64,000 nt of DNA from JAFGXT01 sp963677165 (lineage in GTDB: Bacteria > Verrucomicrobiota > Lentisphaeria > Victivallales > SZUA-371): assembly GCA_963677165.2 (NCBI GenBank), contig CAXXSX010000002.1:806001-870000 (forward strand). The letters run 5' to 3'. This document shows, piece by piece, positions 32,376 to 40,054 of this stretch (position 1 is its first letter; the number at the start of each line of letters is the position of its first letter). The translations under genes and the position numbers were made by a program. The notes under the pieces were generated by a model. The model saw only the letters and a program-made list of their open reading frames with translations, was not told where the DNA came from and made no database searches.

Positions 32376-35024
32376 TTAGTTTTGGAATTCGTTTCGAAAG
32401 AAATAGTATACTTTGCCGTCTTCGGCTCCGACGATCAGGTCATCTTTTCCGTCATTATTCAGATCCGTTGCCTGAACCGATGCGTTGTGAGCATGAAAAT
32501 TGAGTCTGTCGCCATTTTTTAAACGGATATCTTTGACTATGGAAAATACCGGTTTCGAATTTGTTCCCAGATTACGGAACCATGCGACAGTTGCGCCTGA
32601 TGGTTTGTTTGTACTCCAGATATTACGTCCGGCTCCAAGATGATGTCCCCAGAGGACATCCCACTTGCCATCGCCGTCCCAGTCAGTAATCGTCAGCTTG
32701 GCCCGTCCGTAAAATCCCCGGGTTCCGCACATGTGGATATTTTTGCCGTCGTTATAATGCAGCTTATGTGACTTGCTGATTTGGGTGCTACCGACTTTTT
32801 CCGGAACCGCCATAGCCAAGTCGCCATCGGCATCCAGATAGAGCAGGCACGGAGAATCGCTGCCGAGATAATGGTGCTTCCGCGGCAGTACCGCGGGTCT
32901 TACGCGCCAGGCGGCCGGAAGCTTTTTACCGTTGAAGGTAAATTTTGCTGCCGTCGTATTTAACGGAGAACCGTTTTGTCGATATAAGGTAATATTTCCA
33001 AGAATGTCTCCTGATATGATGTCATTCTTTCCATCGCAGTCCCAGTCTTCCAGCGTCGGTTGAGTATAGCCCCATCGCCGTTCGTTCGGGCCCTGCAGCG
33101 AACCGGTCATTCCAGCCTGTATATGGATTGGTTTGCCATCGGCATTGAGGTAACTGACCTTTCCGTATGCCAGCGGGTTCGGAGTGCCGCGCCAAAAGGT
33201 GATGTAGCCGGAAGCGTCGCCGCAAACCAGGTCGGGATACTGGTCATTGTCCCACTTGCCGCGGAACGGGGTAACCAAAGTATCCAGTTCAATTGGACCT
33301 CCTCGCATTAATACGGAGCCGGTTTCACGGAATTCTCCGATTCCGGAACCTTTCAGGACAACAGCCCTGCCGGGATTACCCGAAAGCAGTAATTCAGAAA
33401 TACCGTCACCATCCATATCTTCATTTTTTAGTTGTAAAGGCCAGTAGACACCGCAGATGGGCGCATTTTTTTTCATTACAGGAACAGCCTTGCCGCATCG
33501 TACTGTTCCCTGGTCAATATGATAAGGCAATGCTAATATTCGATCAATATCTCCGACAAGCAAAATATATGATTTCTTTTGCTGCCGGTATAGTCCCGGA
33601 ATCATGTTCGGAGCATAAAAACGCCATTGCACCTGGTAATCCATATTTCCGACATAAATTTTCTTTATTTCGCCAAATTCCGGTATATTTTTCGAATTTT
33701 GTTTCCCTCTGGCCCAGAACAACAAATAGGTGGCTTTATCTCCCAGCCAGTTCCCCGTAATATCATAGCCGCGATCAGAACCGGAATTCTTACATGGTTT
33801 GCGGTTCCAAAAATTCTGACCGTCAGGAAAATACGAGTTATAGGAATTTTTTGATGATGTAATCAACAAGTCTTTGACGTCATCGCCATCAACATCTTCA
33901 TATGCCCATGATTCCATTGTTCCGGGAACTGCATCTTTAAATTTTTTCCCTGATATTTTGATTGACATTGGAGATGCAAATTTTGGCGCACCGGCTTTTC
34001 CGATATTACGATAATAGATCAGGTTATCACCTTTAAACGGAGTGCCGTGTCCATTTGCCAGCAGGTCAAAAGTACCATCTTTACGGGGGATGCGCCAAAA
34101 ACGGGTACCAGCCAAAGCAACACTCAAACCATCACCATATACCGGAACTCCTGCAGCATCGGTTCCGAGCCTGGGATGAATCGTTATACGATGTCCGAAG
34201 AATCCAACATTATCGCCAACAAGTAAATCTTTGCTTCCGGATTTGATCCACGGGACTATTGTCGCGGAGATTGACGATCCTTCAGCAAGAGGATGAATAG
34301 TTTTTGGCGTTACTCTCAGGTATTTGTAAGGCAAAGCGGATTTTTCCGGTTTCCAGTCGGCAAAAAGAGGCTTGCTGTATTTTTCACCACGGGCATTGAG
34401 CATTTTGCGTAGAATAAAACAGTCCGGGGCGGGGACGGAAATAATAGCTTCATCAATTCCACCAACAAAGATTCGTTTGGCGCTGTATCCGATTGTACCG
34501 GAAGAAAGAGCAAGGGGACTTTGCCAGGCAAGTTTTTTCTCTCGAAGTAATTCATTATTGCCATAAATTTGTATTTTCCCATCGCTGACGATACCGCTGA
34601 CTAAAATCCATTTCCCTTTAGGCAGGGTTCCCCCCGAAATTCCGATCCAGCCTTGTTTGAACCTGACTGAAAACTCCAGCTTTTTACCATTCAGCCGCAG
34701 AATAGCACAACCGTCATTTTGCGTTTTTCCGTCAAGACTGATGATAGTTGCCGGATTCGTAGTCGAAAATCCACTTTTCCCGTTATTGGGGTAACGGTCT
34801 ATTCTGATCCATGCGTTGAGTCCAAAATCTTTTATAACTGGCTGGGACAACTTAAAAGATACTCCCTTTAGTCCATGTCCCATTAATAAGTAATTTCTGC
34901 CCATGCCGTCTTTTGATCTTATTTGGGAATTCGGATATTTGTTCCCGGTAAAATTTATTGTTGTTGTAGACGCGTGGCCAATTATGCCATATAGGAGTAG
35001 TAATGTGATTGTATAAATTTTCAT
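32376..35024 (-). CDS. Exported LamG/FG-GAP repeat protein
   Basis: A signal peptide (MKIYTITLLLLYGIIGHAS) starts an 882-aa protein. Residues about 25-205 resemble a LamG/concanavalin-like domain (LNAWIRID, then FSVRFKQGWIGISGG). The remainder carries at least six calcium-binding FG-GAP/VCBS-type repeats, for example EDVDGDDVKDLLI, DMDGDGISELLL, DWDCDGKNDIIS, DWDGDGKWDVLW and DLNNDGKDDLIVG, consistent with a beta-propeller. It probably binds a glycan or other ligand on the cell surface. It follows the prepilin-like gene and precedes the nucleoside hydrolase on the same strand. Confidence 0.8.
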   Translation of the reverse strand: MKIYTITLLLLYGIIGHASTTTINFTGNKYPNSQIRSKDGMGRNYLLMGHGLKGVSFKLSQPVIKDFGLNAWIRIDRYPNNGKSGFSTTNPATIISLDGKTQNDGCAILRLNGKKLEFSVRFKQGWIGISGGTLPKGKWILVSGIVSDGKIQIYGNNELLREKKLAWQSPLALSSGTIGYSAKRIFVGGIDEAIISVPAPDCFILRKMLNARGEKYSKPLFADWKPEKSALPYKYLRVTPKTIHPLAEGSSISATIVPWIKSGSKDLLVGDNVGFFGHRITIHPRLGTDAAGVPVYGDGLSVALAGTRFWRIPRKDGTFDLLANGHGTPFKGDNLIYYRNIGKAGAPKFASPMSIKISGKKFKDAVPGTMESWAYEDVDGDDVKDLLITSSKNSYNSYFPDGQNFWNRKPCKNSGSDRGYDITGNWLGDKATYLLFWARGKQNSKNIPEFGEIKKIYVGNMDYQVQWRFYAPNMIPGLYRQQKKSYILLVGDIDRILALPYHIDQGTVRCGKAVPVMKKNAPICGVYWPLQLKNEDMDGDGISELLLSGNPGRAVVLKGSGIGEFRETGSVLMRGGPIELDTLVTPFRGKWDNDQYPDLVCGDASGYITFWRGTPNPLAYGKVSYLNADGKPIHIQAGMTGSLQGPNERRWGYTQPTLEDWDCDGKNDIISGDILGNITLYRQNGSPLNTTAAKFTFNGKKLPAAWRVRPAVLPRKHHYLGSDSPCLLYLDADGDLAMAVPEKVGSTQISKSHKLHYNDGKNIHMCGTRGFYGRAKLTITDWDGDGKWDVLWGHHLGAGRNIWSTNKPSGATVAWFRNLGTNSKPVFSIVKDIRLKNGDRLNFHAHNASVQATDLNNDGKDDLIVGAEDGKVYYFFRNEFQN

Positions 35025-35055
35025 GTTGCGAATAGATTCCTTTCGACATCTTCGT

Positions 35056-35718
35056 TTAATATTTCAAATTCGCGCTTGTGCAGTAAAGCTCTCCGTGTCT
35101 TTCATGGCTAACATGATAGTCTCCCCAAAGAATATTAGGCCCTTTATTGTGCCTCATGCTGTAGCGATTGCGGTAATGAGTAAAGGTGCCGATCAAGGTA
35201 AATCCCGTAGAAGTATTGGAGCGGTCCCGATCAACGTCAAGTAATAATATTTTTTCAGAAATTTTCCGGACTCTTTCGACTCGCAGAAAACCGCTGGACC
35301 TTACTCCTGCAGACGTTATGTTTATCGGCATCATGGAATTCGCCGCATAGTGAAAATACCAGTCACGGATTTTCCCTTCGGCATCTCGATTGGCTCCCTC
35401 ACGTGAAGTTTGTGCGGGACAAAGATATATTGGGCCGTTAGGCATCAAACCTGAACTTTGAAGAAGTGCCATCCAGCCATAATTTTGTGAGCTGTCCAGA
35501 GCCGGAACCCAGCCTCCATCGTATGCATCTACATACGACAGTTCCAGCAAGCCAAATTGTTTAAGATTGTTTACACAGGCAATCTGCTTTGCTTGATTTC
35601 TTGCTTTATTAAGGCTCGGAAGCAGCAAAGAGGCAAGTATTGCAATTATAGCGATTACAACGAGAAGTTCTATAAGTGTAAAAATGCATCTTTGGGTATT
35701 GGGAATGTTTGTTTTCAT
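35056..35718 (-). CDS. Prepilin-like exported protein, H-X9-DG type
   Basis: The N-terminus FTLIELLVVIAIIAILASLL is a type IV prepilin/pseudopilin signal, with Glu at position 5 after the cleavage site; the usual Gly before cleavage is Ile here. The C-terminal HNKGPNILWGDYHVSH resembles the H-X9-DG motif of the large PVC prepilin-like family, with DG replaced by DY. These proteins are very abundant in Lentisphaerota, next to sugar-degradation loci, and their function is unknown. It lies between the LacI regulator and the LamG/FG-GAP protein. Confidence 0.85.
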   Translation of the reverse strand: MKTNIPNTQRCIFTLIELLVVIAIIAILASLLLPSLNKARNQAKQIACVNNLKQFGLLELSYVDAYDGGWVPALDSSQNYGWMALLQSSGLMPNGPIYLCPAQTSREGANRDAEGKIRDWYFHYAANSMMPINITSAGVRSSGFLRVERVRKISEKILLLDVDRDRSNTSTGFTLIGTFTHYRNRYSMRHNKGPNILWGDYHVSHERHGELYCTSANLKY

Positions 35719-35757
35719 CTCTTTCTCCTGGTTTTTTATAAAATTTATTTATAAGGG

Positions 35758-36744
35758 TTATTCTCCTGGGATCAGCTCCGCTTTGACCATGATGGCGATT
35801 TTATCGTTGGCCTGTTTGCCGTTTATCTGGTCTATGAGGTGTTCCAATGCCAGTTTGGCAGTAAGCCCCGGCGCCAGATCAATCGTTGCCGGACGCGGAA
35901 AAAGTCCGGTCAAATATTCTGCATCGTTGTTGCATGATATGATTTTGTAATTACCGTAAACCTGTGTGTTGCGTTTTTGCAGAACCCGGTAAAAAAGGGC
36001 CGTCATCCGGTCATCCGGACAAAAGATTCCGTCGCAATGTAAAATGTCAGAGCGATCAATCATATTGGCGATATCATCTTCGATTTCTTTGTCCTCTAAA
36101 AGCTCAAAGGCGCTGTTGTGACCATTGCATTCAAAAGCATCCGCTTTTATGCCCGATGAAAAAGCTTCGTAGAGAAAGCTTTTAATGCGGATTTCAGAAC
36201 ATGGATTATAGCTCTTCAGTCCGATTGCTCCGAGTTTTTTGCAGTCGTTTTTAATCAGGTATTGCGCTGCCAGCCGCCCCGCGTCTTCATTTCCTTCAAA
36301 AATCATATTGTTCGGACTCTCAATATGGGAATTCAGCCAGACATGAGGGCGCTCCGCAAGGTATTCAAGCAGATCATGGTTATCACACGAAGGACCGTTG
36401 AAAATCACGCCGGACAGCTTGCCGGAATCAAACATGCCTTTCATTCGATCTATGGAGATATCCCGCGGAAGCATCAATAGTTCGAATTTTTCCGGTAAGG
36501 CCTCGGTAATACTCTCGTATTTCTGCGGATCAAGGGAATTGTAGAGCATGATAATACCGATATATCGCTTCTCTCCGGTAGATTCGAATTTTTTTGCTTT
36601 GTTCTGAAGCTTTTCAATGACTTTAACAACCCGGGTTCTCTTTTGAATAGAGACATTGCTGTTGCCGTTCAATACCCGCGATACTGTTGCCTGGGATACT
36701 CCGGCTTTTCTTGCAATTTCTGTTGTTGTCAGAGATTTTTTCAT
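35758..36744 (-). CDS. LacI-family transcriptional regulator
   Basis: The N-terminal HTH (TTTEIARKAGVSQATVSRVL, plus the hinge helix) and a periplasmic-binding-like effector domain are clear. The ATG at 36744 has AGGA six bases upstream and gives a normal MKKSLTTTEIARKAG start; a longer frame begins at 36759. It leads a minus-strand cluster with a prepilin-like protein, a LamG/FG-GAP protein, a nucleoside hydrolase and an SSS symporter, and probably represses it until the substrate is present. Confidence 0.88.
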   Translation of the reverse strand: MKKSLTTTEIARKAGVSQATVSRVLNGNSNVSIQKRTRVVKVIEKLQNKAKKFESTGEKRYIGIIMLYNSLDPQKYESITEALPEKFELLMLPRDISIDRMKGMFDSGKLSGVIFNGPSCDNHDLLEYLAERPHVWLNSHIESPNNMIFEGNEDAGRLAAQYLIKNDCKKLGAIGLKSYNPCSEIRIKSFLYEAFSSGIKADAFECNGHNSAFELLEDKEIEDDIANMIDRSDILHCDGIFCPDDRMTALFYRVLQKRNTQVYGNYKIISCNNDAEYLTGLFPRPATIDLAPGLTAKLALEHLIDQINGKQANDKIAIMVKAELIPGE

Positions 36745-36767
36745 TATGAATCCTGTCATTTTCTGTT

Positions 36768-36832
36768 TATACGACGGACGGCGTTAATATCGCTTCAAAC
36801 TCCAGTCGTTGACGCTCCTTTCGGAAGCGGAA
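36768..36832 (+). repeat. Dispersed two-hairpin intergenic repeat, copy B
   Basis: TACGACGGACGGCGTTAATA, CGCTTCAAACTCCAGTC and GCTCCT-TTCGGAAGCGG match copy A (2118-2186). CGCTTC pairs with GAAGCG. It lies just upstream of the LacI start codon, on the strand opposite to that gene, so it is not simply a transcript 3' end of a co-directional gene. Confidence 0.6.
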
Positions 36833-36889
36833 GAAACATTGAACCACCTCTTTGGCTCTGCCTCAGATAGTTCATTCCTATATTATATA

Positions 36890-37090
36890 ATACCTGAAGC
36901 GGATAATCAATGATATTTTAATAAAATTTATGAATTTTTTATTCATTAATTTATGATAAATTAATTAATTTTATTCATAATAATCTATAATCTATTTACA
37001 TAAAATAATTTATAAAATTTAAAATAAACAAATACTTATTCATAGTTACAAAGCATATAATGAAATAATAATTCATATATGGGTTTTTTT
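36890..37090. other. AT-rich intergenic stretch between LacI and cyclophilin genes
   Basis: The 581 bases between the LacI start (36744) and the cyclophilin start (37326) hold repeat copies B and D and this very AT-rich segment, with ATTAATT-type runs. I see no gene. The region contains the divergent promoters of both flanking genes. A 73-codon minus-strand frame (36996-37217) has low-complexity composition and no family match. Confidence 0.5.
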
Positions 37091-37261
37091 TCAGTTCTAT
37101 GAGCAGAATCAAACAGCCAAAAGTCAAAAGGGATATTGTGGTGCTGGATTTAAGTAGTCCCTCCTGAACGACAATGAATCCAATATTCTCACGGTTAACT
37201 TGTTGAAATACGGTCATATCAGATTAAATTATACTTTACGAGTCTCCTCGGGACTAAGCTC

Positions 37262-37307
37262 ACCAGGATGCTTGAAACGGTATTAACGCTGTCCGTCATA
37301 TGGACAA
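37262..37307 (-). repeat. Short relative of the two-hairpin intergenic repeat (copy D)
   Basis: Read on the minus strand, GTCCATATGACGGAC, AGCGTTAATACCG and TTTCAAGC match the 5' half of copies A-C (GTCCGTATGACGGAC, GGCGTTAATATCG, CTTCAAAC). The 3' pairing half is absent. It ends 18 bases before the cyclophilin start. Confidence 0.5.
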
Positions 37308-37325
37308 TAAACTGTGAGGATAATA

Positions 37326-37931
37326 ATGAAGATCAAGTTGTTGCTGGGAATGTTTATGTTGGCCGTGGTGATGGGATGCAATTCTTTTGCTGAGGATAAG
37401 GGAGAAACAAAGACTACTACGGCCACTGGTGATCCGGTTGTGATGATTAAAACTTCGCTGGGAGATATAAAAGTTCAACTGTACCCGAAAAAAGCGCCGG
37501 CTACCGTGAAAAATTTTCTCCATTATGTTGATGAAAAAGTTTATAACGGTACCATCTTTCATCGGGTCATGGGTAACTTTATGATTCAGGGCGGCGGCTT
37601 CACGGAAAATCTTAAAAAGAAGCCTACTTTTGAACCTATCAAAAATGAAGCCGATAACGGACTAAGTAATAAACGCGGAACAATTGCCATGGCGCGTACT
37701 TATATTGTACACAGCGCGACAAACCAGTTCTTTATTAATGTAAAGAATAATGAGGGACTTGATTTCCGCAATAAAAGTCAGGGCGGCTATGGCTATTGTG
37801 TATTTGGCAAGGTTATCGGAGGCATGGATGTAGTCGATAAGATCAAAAATGTTGAAACCACCCGTAGAGGCAGATTCGCGAACCTGCCGAAAGAAAACGT
37901 TGTTATCAAAGAAATCGTCCGGGTAAAATAA
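37326..37931 (+). CDS. Cyclophilin-type peptidyl-prolyl isomerase lipoprotein
   Basis: A lipoprotein-like signal (MKIKLLLGMFMLAVVMGC) is followed by a complete cyclophilin domain: VKNFLHYVDEKVYNGTIFHR, MGNFMIQGGGF, HSATNQFFINV and GYCVFGKVIGGMDVVDKI. It should catalyse proline isomerisation on exported proteins in the periplasm, attached to a membrane. The ATG at 37326 follows GAGGA at the right distance; a GTG twelve bases earlier is in frame. The tRNA-Thr gene follows about 110 bases downstream. Confidence 0.9.
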   Translation: MKIKLLLGMFMLAVVMGCNSFAEDKGETKTTTATGDPVVMIKTSLGDIKVQLYPKKAPATVKNFLHYVDEKVYNGTIFHRVMGNFMIQGGGFTENLKKKPTFEPIKNEADNGLSNKRGTIAMARTYIVHSATNQFFINVKNNEGLDFRNKSQGGYGYCVFGKVIGGMDVVDKIKNVETTRRGRFANLPKENVVIKEIVRVK

Positions 37932-38037
37932 CAGAACTTAACATAAAACCATAAACCCGGACAAATTTCAGGTAATAATATCCTAATTTACTTGATTTTT
38001 AAAAAAAATAATCAATCTTAAGAGGTCGCAACGACAA

Positions 38038-38113
38038 GCCAATGTAGCTCAGTTGGTAGAGCAATTCACTCGTAATGAATAGGTCAGCGGTTCAAATCCG
38101 CTCATTGGCTCCA
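38038..38113 (+). tRNA. tRNA-Thr (anticodon CGU)
   Basis: The 76-base sequence folds as a cloverleaf: acceptor GCCAATG with CATTGGC, D-arm GCTC-AGTTGGTAGA-GC, anticodon stem ATTCA/TGAAT with loop CTCGTAA (anticodon CGT in DNA), and T-arm AGCGG-TTCAAAT-CCGCT. The discriminator base is T and CCA is encoded. It decodes ACG. An excisionase-like remnant follows within 50 bases, so this tRNA may serve as an integration site. Confidence 0.95.
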
Positions 38114-38156
38114 GCTTAACTAGCTTATAATAAATATTTTATCAATTCAATCCAAC

Positions 38157-38336
38157 TTGTGTCAATTTATACCTATAGTACCTTTATCACTACATAGAAA
38201 TGATGTCGCAAAATTTCTTAAAGTATCCACACGGACAGTAGACCGGATGTGTGAAAATGGAATGTTGAAATATTATAAGCTTGGTCCCCGATACATCCGT
38301 TTCAAATTTGAAGATGTTCTGGCTGTTATGGAGTAG
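38157..38336 (+). pseudogene. Excisionase-like helix-turn-helix remnant
   Basis: The frame encodes NDVAKFLKVSTRTVDRMCEN, then KYYKLGPRYIRFKFEDVLAV, the HTH_17 (excisionase/MerR-like) pattern. No ATG lies before the domain; TTG at 38157 is the only plausible start and has no ribosome binding site. The ORF could be a short real gene with an unusual start, or the 3' end of a decayed one. It starts 44 bases after tRNA-Thr, which suits the remains of an integrated element. Confidence 0.5.
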
Positions 38337-38466
38337 TCAAGGATAAATATGCATTCCTTTTTATAGAGAAGTATTGCCTATTTAATAAGAATCATTATTG
38401 GTAAAGGGCTTATGTCTTTACTTTTTTCGCTCTAAATTTATGTTTTATCAATACAATTACTTGACT

Positions 38467-38508
38467 TGCTCATTGTATTGAGTAATTTTACTCATGGCAT
38501 TGAGTAAA
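38467..38508 (+). promoter_or_regulatory. Two palindromic operator candidates before the AAA/DUF4143 gene
   Basis: Site 2 (38487-38508) has perfect arms TTTACTCA and TGAGTAAA around six bases. Site 1 (38467-38486) has arms TTGCTCA and TGAGTAA, also around six bases. They are 21 bases apart centre to centre, about two helical turns. They lie directly upstream of the start codon at 38529, which suggests autoregulation or a local repressor; the protein is unknown. Confidence 0.55.
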
Positions 38509-38528
38509 TTAAAAAAGTGAGATAATTT

Positions 38529-39710
38529 ATGTTCAAAAGAGCAGCATACAATACTATTCTTAAACGGATTACCGAACAAAGAAAGTTTATTCAAGTCTTA
38601 GCTGGACCACGGCAGACTGGGAAAACTACCATGGCACGACAACTGATGGATGCTGTCGGAATTCCGGCCCACTATGCTTCGGCTGATGAACCAGCACTCA
38701 AGAATGCAAGTTGGCTGGAACAGCAATGGGAAACCGTACGGTTCAAAGCAAAGAAAGATGGTGAGGCTTTACTGGTACTTGATGAAATTCAGAAGCTCCC
38801 TAACTGGTCGGAAACAGTCAAGAGGCTTTGGGATGAGGATACGTTCAACAAAACATCCCTGAAAATAATCCTGCTTGGTTCTTCTCCCCTGCTGATAAAA
38901 TCCGGGCTGACAGAAAGTCTGGCCGGACGCTTTGAACTGGTGCCAGTAACACATTGGTCCTATGCTGAAATGCGTGATGCTTTTGGCTGGAGTTTTGAGC
39001 AGTACGTATATTTTGGCGGTTATCCTGGCGCAGCAGAATTAATTGATGATTTTGACCGTTGGGCACACTATGTCAAGGACTCACTGATAGAAACCAGCAT
39101 TTCTCGTGATATCCTGTTGATGACCAGAGTAGACAAACCGGCATTACTACGGCGAATGTTCGATCTTGGCTGTGCATATTCCGGACAGGTTTTGTCCTAC
39201 CAGAAAATGCTTGGACAGCTTCAGGATGCAGGAAATACAACCACATTGGCACATTATCTGGACTTACTATCAGGAGCCGGTTTTATATGTGGACTACAAA
39301 AATATGCTGGACAGCAAGTCAGACGTCGGGCTTCAAGTCCCAAGCTGTTAGTATACAATACCGCCATCATGTCAGTTATGGACAACTGGAGCTTTGATGA
39401 ACTACAAGCCAACCGTGACATATGGGGACGATGGGTAGAGTCTGCTGTCGGAGCGTATTTACTTAATCAAACCATCGGACGTGATATCGGGCTTTACTAT
39501 TGGTCAAAAGGCAGTATGGAAGTTGATTTCGTTTTAGTTCGTGGCAATAAAATCACTGCCATTGAAGTAAAAAGTGGAACGTCACAAGTAAAAGTTCCAG
39601 GGATTGATGCATTTGCAAAAGAATTTCCAGTGAACCGTAAGCTTCTGGTTGGAGCCCAAGGCATTCCCCTTATTGAGTTTTTAACATCACCTGTGACGGA
39701 TTGGGTATAA
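38529..39710 (+). CDS. AAA-family ATPase with DUF4143 C-terminal domain
   Basis: The N-terminal AAA_14 domain has Walker A (AGPRQTGKTT) and Walker B (ALLVLDEIQKL) and GSSPLLIKSGLTESLAGR. The C-terminal DUF4143 region ends with the nuclease-like VDFVLVRGNKITAIEVKSG, similar to a PD-(D/E)xK core (Asp, then Glu-x-Lys). The function of this family is unknown; members are mobile and found in accessory DNA. The gene lies close to a tRNA and an excisionase-like remnant and has its own operator-like palindromes. The 393-aa length is normal. Confidence 0.88.
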   Translation: MFKRAAYNTILKRITEQRKFIQVLAGPRQTGKTTMARQLMDAVGIPAHYASADEPALKNASWLEQQWETVRFKAKKDGEALLVLDEIQKLPNWSETVKRLWDEDTFNKTSLKIILLGSSPLLIKSGLTESLAGRFELVPVTHWSYAEMRDAFGWSFEQYVYFGGYPGAAELIDDFDRWAHYVKDSLIETSISRDILLMTRVDKPALLRRMFDLGCAYSGQVLSYQKMLGQLQDAGNTTTLAHYLDLLSGAGFICGLQKYAGQQVRRRASSPKLLVYNTAIMSVMDNWSFDELQANRDIWGRWVESAVGAYLLNQTIGRDIGLYYWSKGSMEVDFVLVRGNKITAIEVKSGTSQVKVPGIDAFAKEFPVNRKLLVGAQGIPLIEFLTSPVTDWV

Positions 39711-40054
39711 ATGTATTCTTGATGTTAATATTTTACTCGTTTGATCCATTGTTAAAAATAGTTTTATTATAAAAATTTCATAAAAATAGTTTTTTGAGTT
39801 ACTTTTTCATTGAGTTTTTAAACTCAGACGGCATTCTAACAGAAACTTGACACTTCTACGTCTAATGAGGTTGACTTTTGCTCGCAGATTTATGATGTTG
39901 ATAATGATGAGAGCTTTTTTACCTTCTGCTTGAAATCTTTGATATTATCAGTATCAATTGCCATAATCTGAGCTTTAAAACTGGTTATCTCATCGTTATA
40001 CGTTGCTACTGTTAAAGCCGGAAGAGGTTTGTGATAAATCATCAATTCAATTTG
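39711..40054. other. Intergenic region between the ATPase and uvrC genes
   Basis: The first 180 bases are AT-rich. A palindrome (GAGTTT-TT-AAACTC) at about 39822 may end the ATPase transcript, but has no T run. The rest holds a 50-codon minus-strand ORF listed separately. No other gene is visible. Confidence 0.4.
39890..40042 (-). CDS. Possible 50-aa ORF or gene remnant
   Basis: The frame MIYHKPLPALTVATYNDE continues into a Lys-rich helix (NIKDFKQKVKKLSS). Its composition is protein-like, but there is no clear ribosome binding site and no known family. It may be a fragment of a larger lost gene, in keeping with the remnant-like nature of this tRNA-adjacent region. uvrC starts far upstream on the same strand and ends 12 bases before this start codon. 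Confidence 0.25.
   Translation of the reverse strand: MIYHKPLPALTVATYNDEITSFKAQIMAIDTDNIKDFKQKVKKLSSLSTS

Noticed and set aside
36996..37217. 73-codon minus-strand ORF
   Set aside because: It lies in very AT-rich DNA, has low-complexity composition, no ribosome binding site and no recognisable domain.
38157..38336. Intact excisionase gene
   Set aside because: No ATG or ribosome binding site precedes the HTH, and no integrase is nearby, so I list it only as a remnant.
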